Shown one piece after another: positions 28,546 through 36,160 of a stretch of 41,611 nucleotides of DNA. The DNA is from a virus. A model generated the notes under the pieces. The model had not been told where the DNA came from, made no database searches, and worked only from the letters and a program-made list of their open reading frames with translations. The stretch covers positions 1 to 41,611 of IMG/VR virus record IMGVR_UViG_3300006790_002240; one strand, 5' to 3'. A program made the position numbers and the translations under genes. The first letter of the stretch is position 1; every line of letters begins with the position of its first letter.

Positions 28546-28625
28546 TTTGTTTCAACATCTCCTCGAAATTCAACGGTGCACGTTTGTCTTCCATTCGAAA
28601 AAATAGAATTTTGATCGATCTTCAT
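28542..28625 (-). CDS. Possible 27-aa leader-like small ORF
   Basis: A 27-codon frame fills most of the 108-nt gap between a glycosyltransferase gene and the epimerase gene. Its TGA overlaps the epimerase ATG (ATGA), the layout of translational coupling used elsewhere in this operon. The ATG at 28625 has no clear ribosome site. The peptide has no recognised motif. It could couple translation of the epimerase, be the tail of a decayed gene, or be chance. Confidence 0.3.
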   Translation of the reverse strand: MKIDQNSIFSNGRQTCTVEFRGDVETK

Positions 28626-28653
28626 ATATTATTTTATTGTCAATATAGTAGAG

Positions 28654-29472
28654 TTACGGTATTAACTTATTTTTTCTTGCAGCAGAATAACAATCATATA
28701 ACATAGATAATATATCAGAAGGAATATATTTCTCTAATTGTTCTCCCTTGGGAAGCGCTACAAAAGGAGGTTTAATTCCGCATATTAGCCGACTTCGATC
28801 GCGAGAAATGTTATTTAAGCCGTCTGTGTCAAATCCTAGCCTCCAATTATCAGAATGATTCCATTCAACTTTTAAAGAGGAACCTTTTTGACTAGTCAAA
28901 TTTTTAAACAAAAAACTATCTACGCTGCGTCTGACATGTTGTGGAGAAAGCCTTTTGATTAAATTAGTTTTTATAGCCATGTTCAGGGAACATGGATGAA
29001 GACTATGGTCGGGTATGTGGGAAATCCGACATAAATTATGATCAAATATTGCACTTTTTTTATTTGTAATATCATAAAAGAAGCCATTTTTAGATTGAAC
29101 CCAGTCAATATTTTTATCTTTCTTAAAGATATCATTTGTTTCTTTTAAACGATATGGTTGTGCATAACAATCAGCTGCCTGTAACAAAAAACATTTTGAA
29201 GAGTCACTGGACATATTAGCTAGCTGCTTCCATTTAAGTGATAATGGTATCCATTGTTTTAAAGAAATATATTCCAATCTCGTGCAGCCATTTTCTTTTA
29301 ATCTTGAAACATACTCTTTTACTTTTTCTTGACCGAAACATTCTTCTTCTTCTTCGATTATCAATAACTCCCATTTAAAATCAATATCTTTTTGTCGACA
29401 TAAGCTTTCTAAGGCTAGCCATGCTATTTCTCTACTTCTGTACATTGGAAGACCAACTGTTAATTCTATCAT
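28654..29472 (-). CDS. Putative GT-A (family 2-like) glycosyltransferase
   Basis: This 272-aa protein starts with ELTVGLPMYRSREIAWLALES, the typical first strand and helix of family 2 glycosyltransferases, followed by WELLIIEEEEE where the nucleotide-binding acidic residues usually lie. The expected metal-binding DxD is replaced by LLQAADCYAQP near residue 100, so the metal site is reduced or altered. The C-terminal half is less typical. It sits between the epimerase gene (108-nt gap) and the acetyltransferase gene (4-nt overlap), so it may use the pathway product. No membrane segments, so it would act in the cytoplasm. Confidence 0.75.
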   Translation of the reverse strand: MIELTVGLPMYRSREIAWLALESLCRQKDIDFKWELLIIEEEEECFGQEKVKEYVSRLKENGCTRLEYISLKQWIPLSLKWKQLANMSSDSSKCFLLQAADCYAQPYRLKETNDIFKKDKNIDWVQSKNGFFYDITNKKSAIFDHNLCRISHIPDHSLHPCSLNMAIKTNLIKRLSPQHVRRSVDSFLFKNLTSQKGSSLKVEWNHSDNWRLGFDTDGLNNISRDRSRLICGIKPPFVALPKGEQLEKYIPSDILSMLYDCYSAARKNKLIP

Positions 29473-29867
29473 TTTTTTATGTTCCTCGCTGGGTTGCCAG
29501 CCATTATGCTATTAGATTCTACATTTTTTGTAACTACGCTGCCGGCGCCTATCTTAGAGCTTTGACCAATAATTAAATTTGGCAGAATTGTTGCATTGGC
29601 GCCAATAGATACATTAGATTCAACAATTGTTGGGGGCTCTTCTTTCCACTTGCCTTTTGATGGTGCATATTTATCGTTTGTAAAAACTGTTCCAGGACCA
29701 ATAAAGACGTTATCTTGGACTATTACATTTTCCGGAATAAAAACACCAAAGCCTATGGAACAATTTTTGCCAATTATTACTTTATGTCCAATTTCTGCAA
29801 AAGCACCTACTTTAGTACCTTCGCCTATTTGGGCAGAATCATATATATTCGCAGTCGAATGAATCAT
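29469..29867 (-). CDS. wbpD: UDP-sugar 3-N-acetyltransferase, hexapeptide-repeat (WbpD/WlbB type)
   Basis: This 132-aa protein is built of left-handed beta-helix hexapeptide repeats (IGEGTKVGAFAEIG, IGKNCSIGFG, IGANATILPNLIIG, IGAGSVVTK), ending in AGNPARNIKK. The motif VFTNDKYAPSKGKW at residues 61-74 is the insert typical of WbpD/WlbB, where the Asn (Asn64 here) is in the active site. The enzyme acetylates the 3-amino group using acetyl-CoA. The family is usually about 190 aa; the phage form is shorter, mainly at the C-terminal end, but keeps the active-site loop. It overlaps neighbours by 4 nt on both sides. Confidence 0.86.
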   Translation of the reverse strand: MIHSTANIYDSAQIGEGTKVGAFAEIGHKVIIGKNCSIGFGVFIPENVIVQDNVFIGPGTVFTNDKYAPSKGKWKEEPPTIVESNVSIGANATILPNLIIGQSSKIGAGSVVTKNVESNSIMAGNPARNIKK

Positions 29868-30520
29868 TTTCTATTATCCTGTCTATCCCCAAGATGATAA
29901 GCTCGTGCTAAAGGATTGAAACTAATAGGAAAACCACACTGTCTTATGGATAAGCTCCATACGACATCGGGAGCGCTCCCATATATGCCAAATGGTTCCA
30001 CCATCTTTAAAACATCTTGATGAACAACGCAATTAGCTACATACGCAGTCAAAGAATCTTCAATTTCACCAGTAGTAGTATCATAATTTAATCCCCTATG
30101 GGTAGCACCAGTTTTTCTACTAGGAAACTGCATCCAGTCTTCGCCAAATTCATGACGCTTTCCCTCTGCATCTGTTAATCGAAAGCCGTACTGGCCGGGC
30201 TGTTTATCTTTTAGATATTTAGACATATTAGTATACCAGTCATCATCGGGCAATATGTCATCAGCCAAAAAAGCTATCCATTCTTCTTTTCTTGTCTGCA
30301 AGCCTTGGCGCCATTTTCTTGACATATCTTTTTCCCAAGCAGTATAGTTTGAGAATACGCCGCCCAAATCTTCAACTAAATTTTTTAATTCTTCATTGTT
30401 AGGCGCAACTAAAGTATAATTTCCATTACAGATCTCTATGCACTTAGGAATAATTTTGCTTAGCAATAATTTCCTTCGTATAGGATTTTGATTTGTAATC
30501 TGTACTATTCCTAGATTCAT
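29864..30520 (-). CDS. Small GT-A glycosyltransferase-like protein
   Basis: This 218-aa protein has a GT-A-like outline: an N-terminal strand-helix unit, EEWIAFLADDILPDDDWY with an acidic DDxxPDDDW motif (Asp87/Asp88) that fits the metal/nucleotide site, and a C-terminal part ending in a histidine-containing RAYHLGD. The last pattern is common in family 2 enzymes where a late His helps bind metal. A Trp-rich centre may form the acceptor site. It shares a 4-nt overlap with the acetyltransferase gene. Donor and acceptor are unknown. Confidence 0.7.
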   Translation of the reverse strand: MNLGIVQITNQNPIRRKLLLSKIIPKCIEICNGNYTLVAPNNEELKNLVEDLGGVFSNYTAWEKDMSRKWRQGLQTRKEEWIAFLADDILPDDDWYTNMSKYLKDKQPGQYGFRLTDAEGKRHEFGEDWMQFPSRKTGATHRGLNYDTTTGEIEDSLTAYVANCVVHQDVLKMVEPFGIYGSAPDVVWSLSIRQCGFPISFNPLARAYHLGDRQDNRK

Positions 30521-30524
30521 AACT

Positions 30525-31805
30525 TTAAATTAGACTCTCGACTGCAGCCATCTGCATCGCATCTTTATAGATATCTACTTCTTCTGGCAGTGCTTTTCGA
30601 ATTGATTCAACTAATGAAACATTTTGCTTTTTCTCGTTGAACTCTTCCGTGACCCAATCTTGTAGTTGTCTAGCTTGTTTCTTGAATCTACCGTGATCTT
30701 TAAAAACTTCTCTAATTTGTTTCTTGAATGATCCTTCTTCGGCATATGCCCACTTAGAGTCTGCTTCCAATACTCCTTGCCAAACAGCTTGCTTTTGTAT
30801 ATTCTGTAGTGTGTAATTAACACACGCAAACATAGGCTTAATTCTTTCTTTGCCCTTTTTATTTTTTACGGGCATACAAAGAAAATCTAAGTAACCACTC
30901 CACTCCGGAGCAATAATAGGCAATCCTTCATACGCTGCCTCAAACATTGGCAAGCCATAACCTTCACCATGAGAGGTTGACAATAAAGCTTTTATTTTTG
31001 GATTACGATAAAGTTCGTGCATCTCTTGGTCAGAAAAGTCACCATGGAGAAGATAAATTTTACATTTTTTATCTTTATAATTCTTTTCTTGCAATATATA
31101 TTTAATTTTATTTTCTACTGCTGTTCGATCTAAGAAAGAATTTTTTGATAAATTAGTTTTAAGAATTAAACCAACATTTTCTTCATCATAGAATTCCTCA
31201 ATAAACCATCGAATACAGTTTTCTATATTTTTTCTTGGGCCCCATTGCGCAACATTTAAGAAATTGAAATCTGTCTTTAAATCTAGCTCTAGATCACAAC
31301 TATCATATTGTTTTACAGGATATCCCACGACATCAATAGGAGTTTCACATATATATTTAATCATCTCTCCTGTATTCGTTATTTGCGCGTCAACTACTGT
31401 TTTTTGATAAACTTCTTTTGAATGCTGAGATGGTACAACAATTCTATCCATCAAGTTACCTTTCTCTAGCCAGCCAGGAGCAACTTTAGTTGTTTCAATG
31501 CCGGCCGTAACTCCAATATTTACTGGGCATAACTTTTCCCATTCATTAGGAATTGAAACTTGTACACTTACATCGAATGTCTGCTTGTTCTGCAAGGCTG
31601 CTTGCGTTTTTTCTATCACACTATCAAGCCAGATACGTTCTTCATCTTTTTCTTCTGCGAGGGCCCAGCCAGTAGTTCCCCAAGATGTAGGAATAAGATA
31701 GAGATCTAAATCTTGTTCTTCTCTAAGAGATCTCATAATAAACCTTACGTGCTCGCCATACCCACTTCTAGTTAAAGCAGGTCCTCTAACAATTACTTTT
31801 CTCAT
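30525..31805 (-). CDS. GT4-like (GT-B) glycosyltransferase
   Basis: This 426-aa protein opens with a Rossmann-type start RGPALTRSGYGEHVRFIMR and has the GT4 C-terminal signature STSHGEGYGLPMFEAAYEGL, with the E-x7-E pair that binds the nucleotide-sugar, followed by PIIAPEWSGYLDFL. A GAGGTGG ribosome site lies upstream of the ATG. It lies next to a second GT4 protein, so the two may add successive sugars. Soluble, cytoplasmic. Members of this type are common in large marine T4-like phages; the acceptor is not known. Confidence 0.83.
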   Translation of the reverse strand: MRKVIVRGPALTRSGYGEHVRFIMRSLREEQDLDLYLIPTSWGTTGWALAEEKDEERIWLDSVIEKTQAALQNKQTFDVSVQVSIPNEWEKLCPVNIGVTAGIETTKVAPGWLEKGNLMDRIVVPSQHSKEVYQKTVVDAQITNTGEMIKYICETPIDVVGYPVKQYDSCDLELDLKTDFNFLNVAQWGPRKNIENCIRWFIEEFYDEENVGLILKTNLSKNSFLDRTAVENKIKYILQEKNYKDKKCKIYLLHGDFSDQEMHELYRNPKIKALLSTSHGEGYGLPMFEAAYEGLPIIAPEWSGYLDFLCMPVKNKKGKERIKPMFACVNYTLQNIQKQAVWQGVLEADSKWAYAEEGSFKKQIREVFKDHGRFKKQARQLQDWVTEEFNEKKQNVSLVESIRKALPEEVDIYKDAMQMAAVESLI

Positions 31806-33074
31806 TTATACCACCTCTTTTAAGGACCAACTTTGATATCCTTTTCTGTTGCTATATGAGCCATATTTTTCATAAGCTTTATCCATAATATCGACCCAAC
31901 CTTTTTCATAATCTTCAAAATTATAATTTTTATTAACGTGTTCTAAGCCTAGGCGACCAAGTTCTTGGCGCTCTTCGGGAGACATTTCATAGATCTTTAG
32001 CAAAGCCTCAACAACTTGCTTGTTATCGAGTCTATCCTCATAAATATAAGGTACATCTTGGGAACCAATTATTGCTTTAGATGATGGTGTAAGGCCAATT
32101 CCAAAAAAGTTTTCACCATCAGTTACTTGTTCTTGCAAGCCACCGGTCATATTAGCAATAATAGGAGTTCCACAAGCTAATGATTCTAAAGTAGCCAGAC
32201 CAAAACCCTCGGCATCAGAAATATTAATAGTACAATCTGCAGCGTTATATAGTTTTGCTAGTATTTGTGGTTCAACTGCTGTTGTCGAAAACATAACTGT
32301 GCCATCCATAAGGCCTAGCTCTGTAATAATAGCATTCAAATCCTGACCGTGAGGATCTCTTGGGTTTGTATGCATAATGAGACCCACATTTTCTTTTCCA
32401 ACTTTTTCAGCAAATTCTGCGAACCAAAATAATAAAGATCCGCTTTGTTTTCTTCTAGCATTTCTATTATTCCAGAAAAATAAGAATTTATCTTTCATTG
32501 AAGGTAAGAGTTTAGCTATGTATTCTTTACATTCTGCTTTATCTTGTGGTTTAAAGATATCTTGATTAACAGCATGCGGAAGATAACAAGAATCAACCTC
32601 AGGGGCTACCGTTTTGACAATATCGTGAGTTACTTTTGATATTGCAACAATCTGATCACAAGATTTATACCAAACTTTATTAAACTTTGGATAAGGATAG
32701 TTATCCCAAACGTGATAATAAATCATTGGGGCTACTGCTCGAATTTCATTTTCAATTTCCCACAGCCAACCAAAAAATCTAGGATCTGTCATAAACCAGA
32801 CAATATCAGGCTTGAATGTTGCCAGCATACCACGAACCATATCGTGATTTCCATATCCATCAACAGGGTAAATAATCATATCATCTCCCCATTGATCTGT
32901 CTTCATTGGCCTGTAATCTTGATGTTTAATCGCTCCACCAAAACAAGCAAACTTATATCTTCCTGTTTTAAGACAGGCTTCGATCATATATTTAGTTTGT
33001 GTGCCAACTCCAGATGGTGACAATGGATGATCGCTCAAAACTAAAACTTTAATTTTCTCTACAGAAGCTTCCAT
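31806..33074 (-). CDS. GT4 (GT-B) glycosyltransferase
   Basis: This protein of 422 aa has the typical N-terminus VLVLSDHPLSPSGVGTQTKYM (a Gly-rich loop) and the C-terminal signature INISDAEGFGLATLESLACG, then TPIIANMTGGLQEQV. I place the start at ATG 33074, which has an AAGG about 8 nt upstream. The longer frame from 33095 would use TTG and overlap the nuclease gene by 13 nt, so it is less likely. It heads the sugar operon in the direction of transcription, directly after the nuclease gene. Confidence 0.87.
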   Translation of the reverse strand: MEASVEKIKVLVLSDHPLSPSGVGTQTKYMIEACLKTGRYKFACFGGAIKHQDYRPMKTDQWGDDMIIYPVDGYGNHDMVRGMLATFKPDIVWFMTDPRFFGWLWEIENEIRAVAPMIYYHVWDNYPYPKFNKVWYKSCDQIVAISKVTHDIVKTVAPEVDSCYLPHAVNQDIFKPQDKAECKEYIAKLLPSMKDKFLFFWNNRNARRKQSGSLLFWFAEFAEKVGKENVGLIMHTNPRDPHGQDLNAIITELGLMDGTVMFSTTAVEPQILAKLYNAADCTINISDAEGFGLATLESLACGTPIIANMTGGLQEQVTDGENFFGIGLTPSSKAIIGSQDVPYIYEDRLDNKQVVEALLKIYEMSPEERQELGRLGLEHVNKNYNFEDYEKGWVDIMDKAYEKYGSYSNRKGYQSWSLKEVV

Positions 33075-33082
33075 ATTACGCC

Positions 33083-33859
33083 TTATTTTATACAATGTTT
33101 GGTACCATCATATGGACAGTACGTGCAAGACAATTTATTTTTAATAAAATTTTGTCTTTCAACATTATATAACATCTTTTTAATTAATTTAAGAGCGTTG
33201 TCGATTTTTTTTGGGCCGGCCTTTACTTCAAATATTTCAACTTGATTATTTTTAGCAGTTCTTTTCAATAAAGCGAAATGAGTCTTTATCTTTGAAGGAT
33301 CAATATTATGCTTCTTGGCATAAAAGTGCTTATATAAAGTTAATTGATATGACAGCATTCGATCGGTTTTCTTTTTTGAATTCCATCCCCAAGAACAGGA
33401 TTTCCAGTCAATTATATGGTAATACTCATCTTTTTTTAGTACAAGGTCAATAAAGCCTTTAAAATTATAATCTACTCCATCGATCGGCACCATTAGTTCT
33501 TCTTCGGTAGCACAAACTTCATATTTTTCAAAATATTCTTCTAAACCCGGAAGAAGCTGTGGGGCCAATTGGAGGCCTTGGGCGCGCATATCATTAACTA
33601 ATTTTGCATCGAAGGTGACTGCTTTATCTTCTTCCTTTAAAATCTTAAGTTCATTCAAGAAATTATTTTCAAATAAACTTTGTGCGTCCTGCTTATCATC
33701 AAAAACTAATATCTCTCCAACCGTATGGATTGCTTTTCCAAAGGCAGTATATTCATTGCCTTTAAAGACTTTAATCTTGTCAATGTAATCTAGTTTGTGC
33801 TTCCAGGTGCACTCATCCCAAGTTTTTACCTCGGAAAACGAAACGTGTGTTTTTTTCAT
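33083..33859 (-). CDS. PD-(D/E)XK nuclease, Cas4/RecB-like
   Basis: This 258-aa protein shows the PD-(D/E)XK core: His46 in AFGKAIHTVGE, Asp138 in FKGFIDLVL and IIDWKS with Asp151 and Lys153, the classical metal-binding set. The four cysteines Cys17, Cys245, Cys248 and Cys256 are arranged like the iron-sulphur cluster cysteines of Cas4/AddB nucleases (one N-terminal, three C-terminal as CxxC and a distal Cys). Such enzymes act as single-strand exonucleases in recombination or repair; phages often encode them. No CRISPR genes or arrays are present, so a CRISPR role is not suggested. It lies 4 nt from the next upstream gene. Confidence 0.87.
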   Translation of the reverse strand: MKKTHVSFSEVKTWDECTWKHKLDYIDKIKVFKGNEYTAFGKAIHTVGEILVFDDKQDAQSLFENNFLNELKILKEEDKAVTFDAKLVNDMRAQGLQLAPQLLPGLEEYFEKYEVCATEEELMVPIDGVDYNFKGFIDLVLKKDEYYHIIDWKSCSWGWNSKKKTDRMLSYQLTLYKHFYAKKHNIDPSKIKTHFALLKRTAKNNQVEIFEVKAGPKKIDNALKLIKKMLYNVERQNFIKNKLSCTYCPYDGTKHCIK

Positions 33860-33863
33860 AATA

Positions 33864-34523
33864 TTAAAATAGGCTTCTTATCTTATTAAATAATTTAGGA
33901 CTTATAGTAACTAATTCCTGATCATCTCCAAGGGCATATTCTTCAAAGCCAGTTGCAAAATATTCTCTTAAAGACGTTGCAGCATATGGATTAATAAAAA
34001 GTCCATACTTAGTTAAATTATTAAACTTTTCATATCCTACCACATTTAATAAAAAATTGTCAAGCTTTTTATTGTAACTAATATTATCGAAATCATATTT
34101 TTGTGTTTCAAATCCTTCGTATCTAAGAATTTTTTCTAATTGGTCACGCTTAGATAGAAATTCGTCCATAATGTTACGATCGCCATATATTTCTTTAGCA
34201 TATTTTTTTTCTAAAGCATGCGCATATTCGTGAACTATATCATCCAACATATCCATAAGATTATCTTGCTCATTGGTAAGATACAGGCTATCGTTGTGAT
34301 AAAACGCATTAACTTGTTTCTTGGCAAATATAGGACTATCCAAGACAATAATCGATTTAATTAAATCAGCCGGCGGTTTTGGTAATGTATTGTGTATTGA
34401 AACTATTAATTCATCAATATCAATCTCATTTGTTAATTTATCTTTTAAAAAAAGCGGTATTGATCCAAATAAGATATATTCTTTTTTCTGATGTTTCTTT
34501 ATCTTATCAAGTATCTTGTTCAT
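33864..34523 (-). CDS. Putative zinc metallopeptidase (HEXXH)
   Basis: This 219-aa protein carries DDIVHEYAHALEKKY, a zinc-binding HEXXH (His98, Glu99, His102). A later SLREYFATGFEEY offers Glu187 as the third ligand, the order of gluzincins and of the anthrax-lethal-factor-like peptidase fold. No signal peptide, so a cytoplasmic target or virion-related processing is possible. It overlaps the next upstream gene by 17 nt. Substrate unknown. It is not similar to the T4 prohead protease, which is a serine enzyme. Confidence 0.75.
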   Translation of the reverse strand: MNKILDKIKKHQKKEYILFGSIPLFLKDKLTNEIDIDELIVSIHNTLPKPPADLIKSIIVLDSPIFAKKQVNAFYHNDSLYLTNEQDNLMDMLDDIVHEYAHALEKKYAKEIYGDRNIMDEFLSKRDQLEKILRYEGFETQKYDFDNISYNKKLDNFLLNVVGYEKFNNLTKYGLFINPYAATSLREYFATGFEEYALGDDQELVTISPKLFNKIRSLF

Positions 34524-34761
34524 CTTCTATGTTTAAATCAGTTAATGCCTGTTCATAGCCTCTAAAGAAGTTCTCTTCAGCGACAACTAATAAAAATTCA
34601 GGAAATTCCTCAGCCATCACGTTGACAATCATTTCAACTGTCACATTACCATCTTTTGGGCCCAATGAATTTCCAACGTACTCAACTAGCCATCTTTTTA
34701 ACTCTGTATCTGGCATTGGAACTTCCATCAAAAGAGGGTTATTTTCTTCTTGTATATTCAT
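34507..34761 (-). CDS. Small acidic protein of unknown function
   Basis: This 84-aa, strongly acidic, probably helical protein includes ELKRWLVEYVGNSLGP and a C-terminal part with FFRGYEQALTDL. I recognise no family. An AAGGA site 7 nt before the ATG supports it. It sits between the PIN-PhoH and metallopeptidase genes. Confidence 0.72.
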   Translation of the reverse strand: MNIQEENNPLLMEVPMPDTELKRWLVEYVGNSLGPKDGNVTVEMIVNVMAEEFPEFLLVVAEENFFRGYEQALTDLNIEDEQDT

Positions 34762-34806
34762 TTTATTTCCTTTTAGTATGGATAGATACCAACTCTAGCA
34801 AAAGCA

Positions 34807-34826
34807 AATACTTTTGTTAAAGTATT
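34807..34826. repeat. Perfect 8-bp inverted repeat at the end of the PIN-PhoH gene
   Basis: The arms AATACTTT and AAAGTATT are separated by 4 nt and span the PIN-PhoH stop codon. The stem is weak (A/T-rich) and has no long U-run on the minus-strand side, so it is at best a poor terminator. A plus-strand T-run follows, but no plus-strand gene precedes it. It may reduce read-through or protect the mRNA end; it may also be chance in AT-rich DNA. Confidence 0.3.
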
Positions 34827-36127
34827 TTTGATGCCAGTGTAGCCACTCTTGATCTCTCACCCTTCTGTAGGGTAATGTGCCCTGCTATTTCGTGTTCTTT
34901 AAACTTCTCAATAGCGTATGAAAGACCATTTGAAGTAGCATCAATATAGGTGTTATCAATCTGTTCAATGTCGCCAGTGAGAATAATCTTTGAGTTCTCG
35001 CCAATTCTTGTGACAATTGTTTTAAGCTCGTGAACAGTAAGATTCTGAGCTTCATCAATGATGACAAAAGCATTGGAAATAGAGCGACCACGAATATAAG
35101 TGAGAGCCTCAATCTCAATTGTGCCTTGTTCCATCATTAGAGCCATTGTATCTTTGCGATCTCCCATCAAGAACTCTAGGTTGTCTTGTACCGGCATTAA
35201 CCAAGGATGCATTTTCTCCTCAAGGGTTCCCGGCAAGAAACCAATATCCTTGCCTAGCGGCTGTACAGGGCGCGATACCACAAGCTTCTTGTATATATTC
35301 TGCTCTAAAACCTGATCTAATCCAGCAGCTATAGCCAGAAGTGTTTTACCACAGCCTGCGGCGCCAATCATTGAAATCACAGGGATATCTGTGTTCATTA
35401 GCATATCAAGAGCAAATGCTTGTTCTTTATTTCTTGCTCTCAAGCCCCATATACCTTTGTTTTTGTACTCGTTTATCTTTTTGAGTGGAGTATTGGTGTT
35501 AATAAATTTTGCCAAAGCAGTATGTTTTGGATTTGAGTTTGATATCAGCATTATGTATTGATTGGGACTGAAGGTGCCCTCAATATCCTCATCCGTGATA
35601 TTCTCCCCAGCATAGAATCTATCTACGATCTGATCGTCAACTAAATGGCTCTTAAAGCCCTCGTAAAGCTCTTGGACATTAGATACTACCTGATCCTCTA
35701 TATAATCCTCTGAAGGTATCATTAGTGCGTCGCATTTAATGCGCATATTGATATCTCGCGAGATAACGATAACCTTTCTTTTAGGATTATCTCTTTTTTC
35801 AGTTAGCGCAGTTGTAACAATTTGATTATCTGCGTTGGTTTCGTCTAGACCAAGAGGCATCATTTCAGGATCATACATTTTGACTGACAAAATGCCTTTT
35901 CCTTTGCCTAGGCGGATTCCTTTGTGTAGGTTTCCTTTCTCTCTTAGTTCATCTAATATGCGAATTGATGCTCTAGCGTTTAATCCAACTCCATCTTGTC
36001 GTTTTTTGTGTTTATCAATCTCTTCTAAAACTTTTAATGGAATTACGATATCGTTATTGTTGAATGAAAATATAGACTTAGCATCAGTTAAGAATACATT
36101 CGTATCAAGCACGTAAGTTTTTTTCAT
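34817..36127 (-). CDS. phoH: PIN-PhoH fusion protein (PhoH2-like)
   Basis: This 436-aa protein has an N-terminal PIN domain (about residues 1-150), beginning YVLDTNVF with Asp8 and a later acidic pair, and a C-terminal PhoH ATPase. The Walker A motif GAAGCGKT lies at about residues 253-260, followed by VVSRPVQPLGKDIGFLPG, the PhoH signature, and Walker B AFVIIDEAQN. PhoH2-type proteins couple an RNase-like PIN domain to an ATPase/RNA helicase. PhoH genes are widespread in marine phages; a phosphate-stress role is often quoted but unproven. A TATAAATA late-type promoter lies about 20 nt upstream, and an AAGGA site precedes the ATG. It is divergent from the plus-strand protease gene. Confidence 0.92.
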   Translation of the reverse strand: MKKTYVLDTNVFLTDAKSIFSFNNNDIVIPLKVLEEIDKHKKRQDGVGLNARASIRILDELREKGNLHKGIRLGKGKGILSVKMYDPEMMPLGLDETNADNQIVTTALTEKRDNPKRKVIVISRDINMRIKCDALMIPSEDYIEDQVVSNVQELYEGFKSHLVDDQIVDRFYAGENITDEDIEGTFSPNQYIMLISNSNPKHTALAKFINTNTPLKKINEYKNKGIWGLRARNKEQAFALDMLMNTDIPVISMIGAAGCGKTLLAIAAGLDQVLEQNIYKKLVVSRPVQPLGKDIGFLPGTLEEKMHPWLMPVQDNLEFLMGDRKDTMALMMEQGTIEIEALTYIRGRSISNAFVIIDEAQNLTVHELKTIVTRIGENSKIILTGDIEQIDNTYIDATSNGLSYAIEKFKEHEIAGHITLQKGERSRVATLASKIL

Positions 36128-36147
36128 TGTTTTCCTTTTGTCACAAG

Positions 36148-36155
36148 TATTTATA
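36148..36155 (-). promoter_or_regulatory. T4-type late promoter (TATAAATA)
   Basis: On the minus strand the octamer is a perfect match to the T4 late promoter recognised by gp55-type sigma factors. It lies 20 nt upstream of the PIN-PhoH ATG, leaving room for a start site about 6-8 nt downstream and then the AAGGA ribosome site. A gp55-like gene is present in this window. It is the only exact match I found in an intergenic position. The 33-nt gap is shared with the divergent protease gene. Confidence 0.6.
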
Positions 36156-36160
36156 GTACT

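Noticed and set aside
30611-30829. A 72-codon minus-strand frame inside the GT4-like gene
   Set aside because: Same strand but different frame within a gene whose GT4 signature is clear; no ribosome site.
33075-33095. Longer start (TTG) for the first GT4 glycosyltransferase
   Set aside because: The ATG at 33074 has a better-placed ribosome site and avoids overlap with the nuclease gene.
33083-33859. CRISPR-associated cas4 as part of a CRISPR system
   Set aside because: No repeat array and no cas1, cas2 or effector genes are seen; a stand-alone phage nuclease is simpler.
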